Assembly (NCBI RefSeq): GCF_023554255.2
Contig: NZ_JAMJWD020000004.1
Span: 62,001 to 126,000 of the forward strand
Source of the DNA: Phyllobacterium sp. 21LDTY02-6
Lineage (GTDB): Bacteria > Pseudomonadota > Alphaproteobacteria > Rhizobiales > Rhizobiaceae
Length of the DNA: 64,000 nt
Direction: 5' to 3'
How positions within the stretch are numbered: position 1 is the first letter of the stretch; the number at the start of each line of letters is the position of its first letter. The notes under the pieces are model-generated. The model saw only the letters and a program-made list of their open reading frames with translations, had not been told where the DNA came from and searched no databases. A program made the translations under genes and the position numbers. Below are positions 39,544 to 48,013 of the stretch, in pieces.

Positions 39544-41492
39544 ATCGACCAGGAACTCTGGTCGTAATTGAACAGGATGCCGCGTTCGATGAGGAGCTTT
39601 TCGACCTCCGAGGCGAGTTCCTCGGTGCTTCTGCCGACTGTCTCCAGATGAAGCTCCGGGTGTTCCGGCCGCTCATAGGGAGAATCGACGCCGGTGAAAT
39701 TCTTGATCTCGCCGCGCAGCGCCTTGGCGTAGAGGCCTTTCGGATCGCGCCGCGCGCATTCCTCGAAGGGCGTATCGACGAAGATCTCCATGAACTCGCC
39801 ATCGGACAGCAATTCGCGCACCATCCGGCGCTCGGAGGCGAAGGGCGAAATGAACGAGACGAGCACGATCAGGCCGGCATCGACCATCAGCTTTGCCACC
39901 TCGCCGACGCGCCTGATATTCTCGACGCGATCCTCCTCGGTGAAGCCCAGGTCCCGGTTCAGCCCATGGCGCACATTGTCGCCATCGAGGATGTAAGTGT
40001 GCTTGCCGAGCGCGGCGAGCCGTTTTTCGACGAGGTTGGCCACCGTCGATTTGCCGGAGCCCGACAGGCCGGTGAACCATAGAACCGCCGGCTTCTGGTC
40101 CTTGCGCGCCGCGCGCGAGGCCTTGTCGACGTCGAGCGCCTGCCAATGGACATTGGAGGCGCGCCGCAGGGCGAAATCGATCATGCCGGCGCCGACGGTC
40201 GCGTTGGTCAGCCGGTCGATGAGGATGAACGAACCCGTGGACCGGTTGGAACCATAGGCGTCGAAGACGACCGCTTCCTGCGTCGAGACATTGACGACGC
40301 CGACTTCGTTGAGGTCAAGCGACTTGGCCGCTTCCTGGGCGAAGCTGTTGATATCGATTCGGTATTTGAGGTCGGTGATGGTCGCCGTCACCTGGTCCGT
40401 CTCGGTGCGCAGTATATAGGAACGCCCCGGTATGAGCGCCTGCTCGGCGAACCAGACGAGATGGGCGGCGAACTGGTCGGCGACATCCGGGCGGGCATCG
40501 GGCGCAACGAGCATATTGCCGCGCGAGAGCTCGACTTCATCCTCGAGCACCAGCGTCACCGCCTCGCCCTCGCGGGCCAGTTCCAGATCGCCATCCATGG
40601 AGACGATGCGCTTCACCCGCGACGATTTCCCCGATTTCGCCACGACGACTTCATCGCCCGGCGCGACAGAACCCGAAGCGATGGTGCCGGCAAAGCCGCG
40701 GAAGTCGAGATTGGGCCGGTTGACATATTGCACGGGGAAGCGGAAGGGCTTCGCCTCGTCGGCATTGTCCAGCGGCACATCCTCCAGATATTGGAGCAGC
40801 GCCGGGCCGTCATACCATGTCATGTTCTGCGAAGGGGCGATCACATTGTCGCCGAAGCGGGCCGAAAGCGGGATGGCCCTTACGGATTTGAATCCGAGAC
40901 TGCCGGCAAATTCCTGATATTCCTCGACGATCCGCTCGAACACATCCTGCGAATAATCGACGAGGTCGATCTTGTTGACCGCCAGCACGATATTGCGGAT
41001 GCCGAGCAGCGAGGCGATGAAACTGTGGCGCCGCGTCTGCCGCAGCACGCCCTGGCGCGCATCGACGAGCACGATGGCAAGGTCCGCCGTCGAAGCGCCC
41101 GTCGCCATGTTGCGGGTATATTGCTCGTGTCCGGGCGTATCGGCGACGATGAACTTGCGCTTCGGCGTCGAAAAGAAGCGATAGGCGACATCGATGGTGA
41201 TGCCCTGCTCGCGCTCCGCCTCCAGCCCGTCGACCAGGAGGGCGAAGTCGATATCTTCGCCATTGGTGCCATGCTTGCGGCTGTCGCGGTGCAGTGCGGC
41301 AAGCTGGTCCTCGAAGATCAGCTTCGTGTCGTAGAGAAGCCGGCCGATCAGCGTCGATTTTCCATCGTCGACGGAGCCGCAGGTGAGGAAGCGCAGCAGC
41401 GATTTCTTCTCCTGCTCCGCCATGTAGGCATTGATATCGAGCGCGGCGCCTTCGGCTTCCTGTGCCTGGTCGATCTGGGCAAGACTGTTCAT
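39540..41492 (-). CDS. cysN: Bifunctional sulfate adenylyltransferase subunit 1 / adenylylsulfate kinase (CysN-CysC fusion)
   Basis: The protein has 650 residues, the size of the rhizobial CysNC/NodQ fusions. The N-terminal GTPase half has G1 GSVDDGKST at 39-47 and the usual [17 protein letters not shown] and NKIDLVDYS. The C-terminal APS kinase half begins near residue 467 with P-loop GLSGSGKS at 475-482, [15 protein letters not shown] and [10 protein letters not shown]. With CysD it makes APS from sulfate and ATP using GTP, then phosphorylates it to PAPS. Its ATG shares a base with the cysD stop (TGATG). Confidence 0.95.
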   Translation of the reverse strand: MNSLAQIDQAQEAEGAALDINAYMAEQEKKSLLRFLTCGSVDDGKSTLIGRLLYDTKLIFEDQLAALHRDSRKHGTNGEDIDFALLVDGLEAEREQGITIDVAYRFFSTPKRKFIVADTPGHEQYTRNMATGASTADLAIVLVDARQGVLRQTRRHSFIASLLGIRNIVLAVNKIDLVDYSQDVFERIVEEYQEFAGSLGFKSVRAIPLSARFGDNVIAPSQNMTWYDGPALLQYLEDVPLDNADEAKPFRFPVQYVNRPNLDFRGFAGTIASGSVAPGDEVVVAKSGKSSRVKRIVSMDGDLELAREGEAVTLVLEDEVELSRGNMLVAPDARPDVADQFAAHLVWFAEQALIPGRSYILRTETDQVTATITDLKYRIDINSFAQEAAKSLDLNEVGVVNVSTQEAVVFDAYGSNRSTGSFILIDRLTNATVGAGMIDFALRRASNVHWQALDVDKASRAARKDQKPAVLWFTGLSGSGKSTVANLVEKRLAALGKHTYILDGDNVRHGLNRDLGFTEEDRVENIRRVGEVAKLMVDAGLIVLVSFISPFASERRMVRELLSDGEFMEIFVDTPFEECARRDPKGLYAKALRGEIKNFTGVDSPYERPEHPELHLETVGRSTEELASEVEKLLIERGILFNYDQSSWSI

Positions 41493-42397
41493 CAGAAATA
41501 GCCCTCGCGCTTCTTCTTTTCCATCGATCCGGCCTCGTCCCTGTCGATCATGCGCCCCTGCCGCTCGGAGGTGCGCGCCACCAGCATCTCGCTGACGATC
41601 TCCGGCAGCGTCGTTGCGGTCGATTCCACCGCGCCGGTCAGAGGATAGCAGCCAAGCGTGCGGAATCGCACCATTTTCTGCTGCAGCACCTCGCCCGGCA
41701 AGAGGTCCATCCGCTCGTCGTCGCGCATGATCAGCATGCCGTCGCGCTCGACCACCGGCCGCATCGCCGCATAATAGAGCGGGACGATCGGTATCTTCTC
41801 CTGCAGGATATATTGCCAGATATCGAGTTCGGTCCAGTTGGAGATCGGAAAGACGCGGATCGATTCGCCCTTGGCGACGCGCGTATTGTAGATCTTCCAC
41901 ATTTCGGGGCGCTGGTTCTTCGGGTCCCAGGAATGCTGCGCATTGCGGAACGAGAATACGCGTTCCTTGGCGCGCGCCTTTTCCTCATCCCGGCGCGCAC
42001 CGCCAAAGGCGGCATCGAAACCGTATTTGTCGAGCGCCTGGCGCAGGGCCACCGTCTTCATGATGTGGGTATGGGTGTTGGAACCATGGATGAAGGGGCT
42101 GATGCCCTGCTCCACGCCTTCCTGGTTGCTGTGCACCAGGAGGTCGAACCCGAGCCGCTGCGCTTCTGAATCACGAAACGCGATCATCTCCTTGAATTTC
42201 CAGCGACTGTCGATGTGCAGGAACGGAAATGGCGGCTTGCCCGGATAGAAGGCCTTCATGGCCAGATGCAGCATGACGGAGGAATCCTTGCCGATCGAAT
42301 ACATCATGACCGGATTGGCGAAGGTCGCCGCGACCTCACGAAAGATATGGATGGCCTCGGCTTCGAGACGCTGAAGATGCGTCAGATTCTTGCCCAT
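41492..42397 (-). CDS. cysD: Sulfate adenylyltransferase subunit 2
   Basis: The protein has 301 residues from the ATG at 42397 with AGGGA upstream; a TTG at 42412 would add five residues. It is an N-type ATP-pyrophosphatase: the PP-loop SIGKDSS is at 34-40, then [31 protein letters not shown], and the C-terminal [16 protein letters not shown]. It binds ATP and sulfate and forms APS with the CysN GTPase. It is the first gene of cysD-cysNC, with an inverted repeat 112-136 bp upstream as a candidate control site. Confidence 0.96.
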   Translation of the reverse strand: MGKNLTHLQRLEAEAIHIFREVAATFANPVMMYSIGKDSSVMLHLAMKAFYPGKPPFPFLHIDSRWKFKEMIAFRDSEAQRLGFDLLVHSNQEGVEQGISPFIHGSNTHTHIMKTVALRQALDKYGFDAAFGGARRDEEKARAKERVFSFRNAQHSWDPKNQRPEMWKIYNTRVAKGESIRVFPISNWTELDIWQYILQEKIPIVPLYYAAMRPVVERDGMLIMRDDERMDLLPGEVLQQKMVRFRTLGCYPLTGAVESTATTLPEIVSEMLVARTSERQGRMIDRDEAGSMEKKKREGYF

Positions 42398-42715
42398 GAA
42401 TTCCCTGTCCAATTACAACAGGACCCTCGCGCGATGTTGCACGATGGCCCGAAACCTATTTGCCGAATTCAGCACATATCCGGCGTGGCGGCAAACATAG
42501 GGGAAGACTATTCCATAGTGAAAGGATGGAATATCCGGCGAATGGAATAATGCGCCAATTCTTTTCCCAATGGACGCGGTTTGCAGAACGTCATTCTCGC
42601 CGGCGCCGGAGCGGGAATTCGAGTTTTTCAAGACTTGCCGCGCGTAGAAAAATGATCCGGCCGAAAACCGGGCCATGGACCGTGCCGCAGAACTGGATAT
42701 CGGAGGGGGAGGATC
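42398..42715. other. Intergenic region between cysD and tRNA-Gln
   Basis: These 318 bp carry the cysD promoter on the minus strand and the inverted repeat described at 42509-42533. I see no gene: the short frames crossing it have no family resemblance and no ribosome site. The right end (42640-42715) is the 3' trailer of tRNA-Gln; no clear terminator is visible. Confidence 0.55.
42509..42533. promoter_or_regulatory. Inverted repeat with extra half-site upstream of cysD
   Basis: TATTCCAT (42509-42516) and ATGGAATA (42526-42533) form a perfect 8-9-8 inverted repeat, and ATGGAATA recurs as a direct copy at 42542-42549. Spaced half-sites like this suit a LysR-type activator such as a CysB/Cbl-like protein, which control sulfate genes in other proteobacteria. 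The regulator is inferred only. Confidence 0.45.
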
Positions 42716-42790
42716 TGGCTGGGGCGGGAGGGTTCGAACCTCCGAATGGCGGTACCAAAAACCGCTGCCTTACCACTTGGCTACGCCCCA
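42716..42790 (-). tRNA. tRNA-Gln (anticodon TTG), CCA encoded
   Basis: Read on the minus strand the cloverleaf is complete: acceptor TGGGGCG/CGCCCCA, anticodon stem GCGGT/ACCGC with loop TTTTGGT (anticodon TTG), T arm GGAGG-TTCGAAC-CTCC(C), discriminator G and CCA (42716-42718 on the plus strand as TGG). Confidence 0.97.
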
Positions 42791-42944
42791 ATCGGGTCAA
42801 GATGATTGGTTTGACAGCGCGGCTTATAGCTGCTGGCCTCGGCTTGTGCAACGTGAATGATCGGCCAGTTTGTCGCTTCTCACAATTGTTTCGGCGTTAT
42901 TTTCATGACAAGGGTTCAGCATCATTCGCTTATGAGGTCTCGAC

Positions 42945-43949
42945 GTGTCGGCAATCACCCTTCCCTTCCTGGCGGCGGCCCTGGCAAGCGTGGCGCTGCT
43001 CGCCGCGCTGCGGCGGTTCCTGCCGCGGGGCTTTCTCGTCGCGGCCGTCAATGAGCGCTCCAACCACTCGCAGCCGGCGCGGCAGATCGGCGGCCTCGCG
43101 CTGGTGCCGGTCATCCTCGTCGGCCTCGTGCTGTTTGGCGGCGCCGCCGGCCTGTCGGCGCATTTCCTCTTCCATGTCTGCCTCGCGGCGCTGCTGCTCT
43201 GGATCATAGGCTTTCTCGACGATCGCCATCACCTGCCGGAATATGTCAGGCTGACGGCGCAGGCGGTCGCATCCATTCTCGCCATCCACGGCCTCGGCGC
43301 GGATTTCCAGCTGCTGCCCGAGGTTCTGCCTCTGCTCGCCGAGCGGGTCCTGCTGGTGATCGCGCTGATCTATTTCATCAACCTGACCAATTTCATGGAC
43401 GGCCTCGACCTCATGGTGGTGTCGGGACTCGGCATCCCGCTCCTCGCCGCCGCTGGCCTTGCCGCCGTCGGCCTTGCAGCCATGGGGGGCGGGCTGATCG
43501 CGGCGCTGGCGGCGGGCGCGCTGGCGGGGTTTGCCTTCTTCAACCGGCCAAGGGCGCTGATATTCCTCGGCGATTCCGGCAGCCTTCCGCTCGGCCTCCT
43601 GAGCGGGCTCGTATTCTTCCTGCTGGCGCGCGATATCTCGATCTGGATCGGCCTCGTCCTGCCGCTGTTCTTCATCTGCGACGCGACATCGACATTGATC
43701 CTGCGGCTTCTGGCGGGCGAGAACATCTTCGCGGCACATTCGAAACATGCCTATCAGCTCGCGAGGCGGGCCGGCTGGCCCGTCTGGCGCATCATCGGCA
43801 GCGTCGCCGTCCTGAACCTGCTATTGATCGTCTGCGCCGTGGCAATGGCCGATGGCGGCCTCTACCGGCCGGCCATCTTCGTTGGGGCACTCGTCCTCAC
43901 CGGCATTGTCCTGCGCGCATTGCGAACCCGCAAGCCGCGCGCGCCCTAA
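42945..43949 (+). CDS. Glycosyltransferase family 4 (undecaprenyl-phosphate sugar-1-phosphate transferase, WecA/WbpL-like)
   Basis: The protein has 334 residues with a GTG start, GAGG seven nt upstream. It is polytopic (about ten helices) with the MraY/WecA marks: GFLDDRHHLP with Asp92-Asp93, NLTNFMDGLD with Asn149 and Asp152/155, and FLGDSGSLPLG; the C-terminal HSKHAYQL basic loop replaces the WecA HxH motif region. It transfers a HexNAc-1-phosphate to undecaprenyl phosphate at the inner membrane, starting O-antigen or another surface polysaccharide. It is convergent with the CapD-type gene, stops interlocked as CTAA. Confidence 0.88.
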   Translation: MSAITLPFLAAALASVALLAALRRFLPRGFLVAAVNERSNHSQPARQIGGLALVPVILVGLVLFGGAAGLSAHFLFHVCLAALLLWIIGFLDDRHHLPEYVRLTAQAVASILAIHGLGADFQLLPEVLPLLAERVLLVIALIYFINLTNFMDGLDLMVVSGLGIPLLAAAGLAAVGLAAMGGGLIAALAAGALAGFAFFNRPRALIFLGDSGSLPLGLLSGLVFFLLARDISIWIGLVLPLFFICDATSTLILRLLAGENIFAAHSKHAYQLARRAGWPVWRIIGSVAVLNLLLIVCAVAMADGGLYRPAIFVGALVLTGIVLRALRTRKPRAP

Positions 43950-45808
43950 AGCCCGGCGTGCTCGAACAGCAGCTTGCGGACGCCTTCCGCATCCTGCGCC
44001 GCGATCAGTTCCCGCAGCCCTGCAATCGCCGGCGAGAGGTGATCGAGCGAGTTCACGCGGCGCTTGGCCTGCATGATCTTCGGGTGCCGCGTCGCCGAAA
44101 CGCCCTGCGGATCGTAAAACAGTTCCTCATGCAGCTTTTCGCCGTCGCGGATGCCGACCGTGACGATCTCGATGTCGCCATCCGGATGCTGCGCATCCTT
44201 GACCGTCAGCCCCGCGAGGAGAATCATGTTCTCGGCGAGATCGCGGATACGCACCGCCTCGCCCATTTCGAGCAGCAATATATCGCCGCCATGGGACAGG
44301 GCGCCGGCCTGGATGATCAGTTCCGCCGCCTCGCGCACCGACATGAAATAGCGCGTCATCTCGTCATGGGTGACGGTGAGCGGCCCGCCATTGGCGATCT
44401 GTTCGCGAAAGAGCGGAACGACCGAACCGCTCGAACCGATGACATTGCCGAAGCGGACGGAGGCGAATATCTGCCCGGTGCCGGCGGCGCGCGCCATATC
44501 GCCCTGCTGGCGCACGAGCAGCTCGGCCCAGCGCTTGGTCGCGCCCATCACATTGCTCGGCCTGACGGCCTTGTCGGAGGAGATGAGCACGAAATTGCGC
44601 ACGCCCGCCTCGCGCGAAAGCCGCGCCAGCACTTCCGTCCCGAGCACATTGTTGCGTGCGCCCTCGACGGCATTTTCCTCGACGAGGGGAACATGCTTGT
44701 AGGCCGCGCAATGATAGACGTTCTCGACCTCATGGCTGGAAAGCACCTTGCGGATCAGCGCTTCGTCGCTGATCGAACCGAGGACCGGCACCACTTCGCA
44801 ATCGCTGATGACGTTGAGTTCGCGGTGCAGCTGGTAAATACCGTGCTCGTTGACGTCGAACACCACCAGCCGCGCCGGGGCGAGCTTGACGATGGTGCGG
44901 CAGAGCTCCGATCCGATGGAACCAGCGGCGCCGGTAACGAGGATGACGCGCCCCTCCACCGTCTTGTCGAGCAGCGCCGGATCGGCCGGAACGGGAGAGC
45001 GTCCGAGCAGGTCATCGATGTCGATGTCGCGCAGATTGCTGACGATGTACTTGCCGGCGGTGAGGTCCGAGATCGCCGGCAGGATGCGTACCTTCACGTC
45101 GCGGGATTTGAGCCTGCTGATCAGCCGGCGGCGCTCGGTGCCGCCAACGGCGGATGTCGTCACGATCATCTCGTTGATGCCGAGATTCTCGATCAGATCG
45201 TCAATCCTGTTTGTCGGATAGACCCGGATGCCGAGAATATCCATGCCCTGAAGGCTCGGATCATCATCGATGAACCCGGCAACGAAGACTTCGTTCTGCG
45301 ACCTGAGGGCATTGGCCAATTGCCGCCCGGCATCGCCGGCCCCGAAGATCAGGCACTGGCGCTCCAGGCTACGGGCGCCCAGCGGGCTCCACAAGACCCA
45401 GCGCGCGGCGAACCGGCTGCCGCAGATGAAGGCGATGCTGATCACCCAGTAGAGAAACGGAACGGCGCGCGGCACGCCTTCGGCCCCGGTCATCTGCGTG
45501 ATGAATGCGAGGCAGACCCAGAGAATGACGGAAATCGTCACCGTCTGGATCATGGTCCAGATCGCTTTATCCGGCAGGTAGCGGATGACGGCGCGGTAAA
45601 GGCCGAGGCGGATGAAAATGGGAAGCGCAATGATCGGCGCGGAAACGATGAGCAGGAACTGTTCGGTATTGGGAACGAAGATTCGCCCCAACCTCAGCGA
45701 ATAGCTGAGCCAGACGGCAGCCGATAACCAGATCATGTCGAAAATGACAAGCAGGAGCTGCTTGTAGCGACGCGGCATCATCGCGATGCTTTGCCGGAGT
45801 TTTTCCAA
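43946..45808 (-). CDS. Nucleoside-diphosphate sugar epimerase/dehydratase (CapD/WbpM type)
   Basis: The protein has 620 residues. The N-terminus has about four membrane helices (residues 15-135) and a first nucleotide-binding fold with GAGDAGRQLANALRS, followed by the catalytic SDR domain TGAAGSIGSELCR near 300, SSDKAVRPSNVMGATKRWAE (given in part) with Met-xxx-Lys in place of Tyr-xxx-Lys, typical of WbpM/FlaA1 enzymes, and FGNVIGSSGSVVPLF. It converts UDP-HexNAc to a 4-keto-6-deoxy sugar, giving precursors for the GT4 enzyme next door. Together they look like an O-antigen initiation pair. Confidence 0.92.
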   Translation of the reverse strand: MEKLRQSIAMMPRRYKQLLLVIFDMIWLSAAVWLSYSLRLGRIFVPNTEQFLLIVSAPIIALPIFIRLGLYRAVIRYLPDKAIWTMIQTVTISVILWVCLAFITQMTGAEGVPRAVPFLYWVISIAFICGSRFAARWVLWSPLGARSLERQCLIFGAGDAGRQLANALRSQNEVFVAGFIDDDPSLQGMDILGIRVYPTNRIDDLIENLGINEMIVTTSAVGGTERRRLISRLKSRDVKVRILPAISDLTAGKYIVSNLRDIDIDDLLGRSPVPADPALLDKTVEGRVILVTGAAGSIGSELCRTIVKLAPARLVVFDVNEHGIYQLHRELNVISDCEVVPVLGSISDEALIRKVLSSHEVENVYHCAAYKHVPLVEENAVEGARNNVLGTEVLARLSREAGVRNFVLISSDKAVRPSNVMGATKRWAELLVRQQGDMARAAGTGQIFASVRFGNVIGSSGSVVPLFREQIANGGPLTVTHDEMTRYFMSVREAAELIIQAGALSHGGDILLLEMGEAVRIRDLAENMILLAGLTVKDAQHPDGDIEIVTVGIRDGEKLHEELFYDPQGVSATRHPKIMQAKRRVNSLDHLSPAIAGLRELIAAQDAEGVRKLLFEHAGL

Positions 45809-45906
45809 TTTTGTGTTTCCCTCAACGTCGGACAGGCCGGATCAGTAGCATAGGGCGGCATAAAAGCAATGCTTTCATCCCCCTGTCGGCCGCAGATGGA
45901 GGATAG

Positions 45907-45924
45907 ATGGCAACTTATCCCACC
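45907..45924. repeat. Second copy of an 18-nt word from the stem-loop array
   Basis: ATGGCAACTTATCCCACC here matches ATGGAAACTTATCCCACC at 18928-18945 in 17 of 18 bases. In the first location the right half pairs with an upstream GGTGGGATAA; here only GGATA/TATCC (45901-45905 with 45916-45920) can pair. It lies 52 bp upstream of the DUF2793 gene, so it could be a promoter element there or a decayed repeat copy. Confidence 0.5.
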
Positions 45925-45975
45925 GCTTCCGCGAGGGCTTAGAATGCGGGCGTAACCAACTGGAAAAGGTCCAAC

Positions 45976-47136
45976 ATGGAACAGACGCCCAACCTCAAGC
46001 TTCCCTATATCGCGCCGTCGCAGGCGCAGAAGCACGTCACCCACAATGAGGCGATCCGCGCGCTCGATGCGCTGGTGCAGCTCTGCGTGGCCAGCCGCGA
46101 CCTGAGCGCACCGCCGGATGCGGCAGCGGAGGGAGAACGACACATCATCGCCGCGCCAGCGACGGGCGCATGGAAAGGCAGGGATGGCTGGCTCGCGGCC
46201 TGGCTCGATGGCGGCTGGTTCTGCTTTCCGCCACAGGAAGGCTGGCACGCCTGGGTGGCGGGTGAAGGACGCTCCGTCGTCTTCCACAAGTCCCGCTGGA
46301 TGGAGGCAGGCGGGGATGCCAGGGCCTTGCCCCGCCTCGGCATCGGCGCCGATGCGGATGATTACAATCGGCTCGTGGTGCGCGGCAAGGCCAGCCTGTT
46401 CGACGATGGCGGCGATGGCCATGAATTGAAGCTCAACCGGGCGCAGGCGGGCGGCAAGGCCTCGATCCTGTTTCAGACCGGCTATAGCGGCAGGGCCGAA
46501 ATGGGCACGATCTTCGGGCCCGACTTCTCGATCAAGACCAGCGCGGACAATGCCACATGGCACGAAGCCATGATCGCCGATACCGCAACCGGCGCGGTGC
46601 GCTTCCCCTCCGGCGTCGTCCATGCCCGGACCGGCAAGACTCTCTCCGGCCTCATATTCCTGCCGGAGCCGGAGCTGGTATTCGTCCCCGCCATCCCGGC
46701 AAGCGCGACGGTGGAACATGTCGCCCCTGACGCGATAGGCATCGCGGAACAGGCGGGTTTCTTCCCGGCCGGATTGCGCACGTCGATCCTGCTGCGGCTA
46801 TGGAATGTCTCGCTGTCGCCCGCCATTCCCGCCTGGTTCGGCTCTGATCCCGCCACCGGCGCGCTGCGACCGATCGAACCCGCGCAGATCGCCGACTGGC
46901 GCAGAGGCCATCTGTTGCACCTCGCCGGGCCGGACGGGACGATCGCGCTCGACATTTCGCCGGTGATGCAACGCGCTGTCGGCACGGTCTTCGCGCAGGC
47001 GGGCGTGCTGCTTGCCGCGGAGACGGGCGATATTTCGCTTCCCTGCGCGGAAAAATCGCCGGTTTCGGCCAGCAATCTGGTCCCTATAAGGGCGGATGAG
47101 CGCCGCAGCCTGCGCCTGCGGGGTCTTTATGGCTGA
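45976..47136 (+). CDS. DUF2793 domain protein (phage/GTA-like particle component)
   Basis: The protein has 386 residues. The N-terminal 120 residues are the DUF2793 module (TPNLKLPYIAPSQAQKHVTH, then GWFCFPPQEGWHAWV). The rest is beta-rich with no known motif, ending in RRSLRLRGLYG. DUF2793 proteins are mostly found in alphaproteobacterial prophages or gene-transfer-agent clusters as tail-fibre-like parts. Here no other phage gene is nearby, so this looks like a lone carrier. It has no signal peptide. It runs towards uraH, 8 bp apart. Confidence 0.75.
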   Translation: MEQTPNLKLPYIAPSQAQKHVTHNEAIRALDALVQLCVASRDLSAPPDAAAEGERHIIAAPATGAWKGRDGWLAAWLDGGWFCFPPQEGWHAWVAGEGRSVVFHKSRWMEAGGDARALPRLGIGADADDYNRLVVRGKASLFDDGGDGHELKLNRAQAGGKASILFQTGYSGRAEMGTIFGPDFSIKTSADNATWHEAMIADTATGAVRFPSGVVHARTGKTLSGLIFLPEPELVFVPAIPASATVEHVAPDAIGIAEQAGFFPAGLRTSILLRLWNVSLSPAIPAWFGSDPATGALRPIEPAQIADWRRGHLLHLAGPDGTIALDISPVMQRAVGTVFAQAGVLLAAETGDISLPCAEKSPVSASNLVPIRADERRSLRLRGLYG

Positions 47137-47144
47137 ACAGCGGA

Positions 47145-47501
47145 TCAGCTGCCGCGATAGGTGGAATAGGACCAGGGCGTAACGAGCAGCGGGACGTGAT
47201 AATTCGCGCCCGCATCACCTATGGCGAAGCGCACGGGAACGTCGTCGAGGAACGGCACGGCGTCCGCCGGCGCTCGCTTCGCGCCGAAATACTCGCCGAC
47301 ATGGAACGTGAGTTCATATTGGCCGGGGATCAGACCAGCCGCCGCAAGCAGCGGCTGGTCCGTCCGTCCGTCGCTGTTGGTGACGGCGGTGACGAGCAGA
47401 TGGCGCACGCCTTCCGGATCGAGGCGATGCAGGGTTATCCTGATGCCTTCGGCAGGAATGCCGGCACTCGTATCGAGAACATGGGTCGACAGTTTTCCCA
47501 T
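47145..47501 (-). CDS. uraH: 5-hydroxyisourate hydrolase
   Basis: The protein has 118 residues and is transthyretin-like. The N-terminal LSTHVLDTSAGIPA contains the active-site His, then R-rich HRLDPEG, and the hallmark C-terminal YRGS tetrapeptide is present (YSTYRGS). It hydrolyses 5-hydroxyisourate to OHCU, which UraD decarboxylates. Its start shares a base with the uraD stop (TAATG), so the two are translated together. Confidence 0.96.
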   Translation of the reverse strand: MGKLSTHVLDTSAGIPAEGIRITLHRLDPEGVRHLLVTAVTNSDGRTDQPLLAAAGLIPGQYELTFHVGEYFGAKRAPADAVPFLDDVPVRFAIGDAGANYHVPLLVTPWSYSTYRGS

Positions 47502-48013
47502 TATTGCTGTTCCTCCAGCAGGTCGCGCAGACGGAAGCCGGCAATGCGGCCGATCTGGCTCAAGGCCTCTTCTGTCTCCGCTTCGATATCATTCGCCAGC
47601 CGCTGGCGGAACGAAGCAAGGATCGAATGCTTGTCGTGGCCGCGCACCGCCAGGATGAACGGAAAGCCGAACCTGCCGCGATATTCGTCGTTGAGCCGAT
47701 GAAACTCGGCAAACTCGGCTTCGGTCAGCCGATCGAGGCCCGCGCCGCGCTGTTCGCCCGTCGATTCAGCGGTCAGCGCGCCGGCCAGCGCCGCCTTGCC
47801 GGCAAGGTCCGGATGGGCGCGGATGAGGTCGAGCTGCGCCTTGCGTCCGGCACGGGCGACAGCGCCGTTCATCGCCTCATGCAGGGCATCGACGGAGGCG
47901 AAAGGACGTGCATCGGCAACGGCCTCGGCCACCCAGGGCGAATGTTCGTAGATGCCGGCCAGCGCAGCGACGAATGCGTCGCGTTCCGCCGAATTCAGGC
48001 TTTCGAGCTTCAC
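47501..48013 (-). CDS. uraD: OHCU decarboxylase
   Basis: The protein has 170 residues with a GTG start at 48013 that overlaps the xdhB stop (GTGA). It is all-helical and carries IRAHPDLAGKAALAG and LNDEYRGRFGFPFILAVRG, the substrate-binding and signature motifs. It makes (S)-allantoin from OHCU after urate oxidation. It lies with uraH, so the urate breakdown branch is present, but no urate oxidase lies in the window. Confidence 0.95.
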   Translation of the reverse strand: MKLESLNSAERDAFVAALAGIYEHSPWVAEAVADARPFASVDALHEAMNGAVARAGRKAQLDLIRAHPDLAGKAALAGALTAESTGEQRGAGLDRLTEAEFAEFHRLNDEYRGRFGFPFILAVRGHDKHSILASFRQRLANDIEAETEEALSQIGRIAGFRLRDLLEEQQ

